From Toxoplasma gondii ME49 (lineage: Eukaryota > Apicomplexa > Conoidasida > Eucoccidiorida > Sarcocystidae): a stretch of DNA of 64,000 nt. Positions 62,994 to 64,000 of the stretch are shown here, piece by piece. How positions within the stretch are numbered: position 1 is the stretch's first letter; every line of letters begins with the position of its first letter. The position numbers and the translations under genes are program-made. The stretch is from the NCBI RefSeq assembly GCF_000006565.2, contig NC_031471.1:2452441-2516440 (forward strand). The letters run 5' to 3'. The notes beneath the pieces were generated by a model. That model was not told the DNA's origin and searched no databases. It worked only from the letters and a program-made list of their open reading frames with translations.

Positions 62994-64000
62994 ACTTCTC
63001 ATGAAACAGAAGTGGAATCCGTAGAGAGAGGGGAGGCATATCCTGCAGTCGCTGGAGTTGCGCGAAAGTCTGGCGGCGTTTCCTCAACGGGCCACACCGC
63101 TGATGTTTGCAAGGACGAAGAGGACCCTGAGGAAAAGAAGGGCCGAACCTTCCGTCCGAGACTGCGTGACTTCAAGCCTTCTCGAACAAATTAACTTTGC
63201 TGCGGGGTGTGCTGGACTCACTCGCAAAGATTCAAGAGTGCACATGCTATAGTCTCAACGCAAGGAATGCTGCAGTGGTGAACGGGCTTGAGGAGGTTCT
63301 CTGGGAGGTGTGGAAGCAACAAGAGCGGGCAGACGGAACGCCTGACACAGGACAGGAGAAAGCGCCAGCGTCAAGGGGCAAGGACAGGGAAGTCCGTTTT
63401 TCGAGGAGATTGATGAGATGTACTTGCTAAAGCGGCTCGTGAAAACAAATGCCGCGACGGCGACGTCACCGGAGACAGGTCCACCCGCTTCGGCGCCGAA
63501 CTTAGCAGCACTCAGAGGTCTCACGCAGAGGTTGACAAAGTGCAGCAAACCGAAAACGTGCGAGAGAGAGAAGCGGAGCTTCTCGCGTCAATCGAGTCTT
63601 CGCGTACTCAAGCGGTTCGGTTTCTCAGTGAAGATGTTAAAAGAGCTGAGGCGGAACTGCCACATTCCGATGTACACCATTTGGACGCCGGCACCGAAAA
63701 TCTGCGAGCGTCTTGCCACAGTGGCTCAAAAAATGTAGACACAGAAGGCTTACCCTCTCGACCAAACGGCACGTAGCGGCTTCCAGCATGAGACGTAAAG
63801 TCTTAGAAGAGCGGAGCATGCTGCAAGCCAACCAACAGGAACTGGAGGATGATTTAGAAAAGGCTTAGTAGACGCGTACGGGACAAGAGCAAGCCCTACT
63901 AGAGGCAGCGCTTCAGGAGCATCCCTGCTGAGGACCGGCAGCTGCCTGTTCAACGAACGGTGAGATGCTAGAGTCGAAAGCGAAAGAAACTCAGTCTGCC
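62994..64000 (+). pseudogene. degraded coiled-coil coding sequence running off the window
   Basis: Protein-like sequence continues in changing frames. Immediately after TAA 62991-62993 the upstream frame stays open to 63194. Another frame then gives LDSLAKIQECTCYSLNARN and VNGLEEVLWEVWKQQE (about 63207-63340). A third gives EIDEMYLLKRLVKTN (about 63400-63450). The first frame returns with REREAELLASIESSRTQAVR and LSEDVKRAEAELPHSD (about 63555-63700). Last come LEERSMLQANQQELEDDLEK (about 63800-63865), ending in TAG, and then QEQALLEAALQEH. These read as heptad-like helices interrupted by frameshifts and stops with no splice sites at the breaks, which suggests decay. It may be the broken 3' part of the 61794 gene or a separate pseudogene. 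An intron-rich live gene or sequence errors are less likely alternatives. Confidence 0.45.

Overview
This window looks like nuclear DNA of the apicomplexan parasite Toxoplasma gondii or a very close relative such as Hammondia. The main evidence is a complete eight-exon calcium-dependent protein kinase gene. Its spliced product is 507 residues and agrees throughout with TgCDPK1 as I know it, including the glycine gatekeeper. Other support is the intron-rich architecture with GT-AG introns of about 0.2-1.3 kb, serine/alanine/glutamate-rich low-complexity insertions, AAAATG-type start contexts, many (TA)n microsatellites and TGCATGC palindromes. The SAS6-like, Maf, CDPK1 order is what I recall from T. 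gondii chromosome IV; that is memory, not something shown here.

Layout: 1-6484 is largely without recognisable genes, apart from a possible 3' coding end at the left edge. A tepsin/MTV1-like (AP-4 accessory) gene with five exons lies at 6485-11967 (+). A weak multi-exon candidate with a PUL-like C-terminus lies at about 13257-14961 (+). Then come SAS6-like (15446-18798, +), a Maf/ASMTL-type nucleotide pyrophosphatase (21420-23880, +), CDPK1 (28508-33863, +) and a 1603-residue homologue of the T-cell immunomodulatory protein/ITFG1/LINKIN family with 13 exons (38573-50128, +). Convergent to it is an eight-exon gene for a coiled-coil protein of unknown function (58049 down to 52515, -). At the right edge is an intronless multi-membrane protein gene (61794-62993, +), followed by about 1 kb of coiled-coil-like coding sequence broken by stops and frame changes.

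Exon coordinates were derived by hand from splice-site phase and protein continuity. For tepsin-like, Maf, CDPK1, the ITFG1-like gene and the minus-strand coiled-coil gene, all junctions keep frame and total lengths are multiples of three. The exception is intron 4 of SAS6-like, where the obvious acceptors break the frame.

The genes do not form an operon; they act in different cell systems: vesicle coats (tepsin-like), the apical conoid (SAS6-like), nucleotide-pool sanitation (Maf), calcium-triggered secretion, motility and egress (CDPK1), and a membrane beta-propeller protein (ITFG1-like). No rRNA, tRNA, CRISPR array or intact transposon was found.
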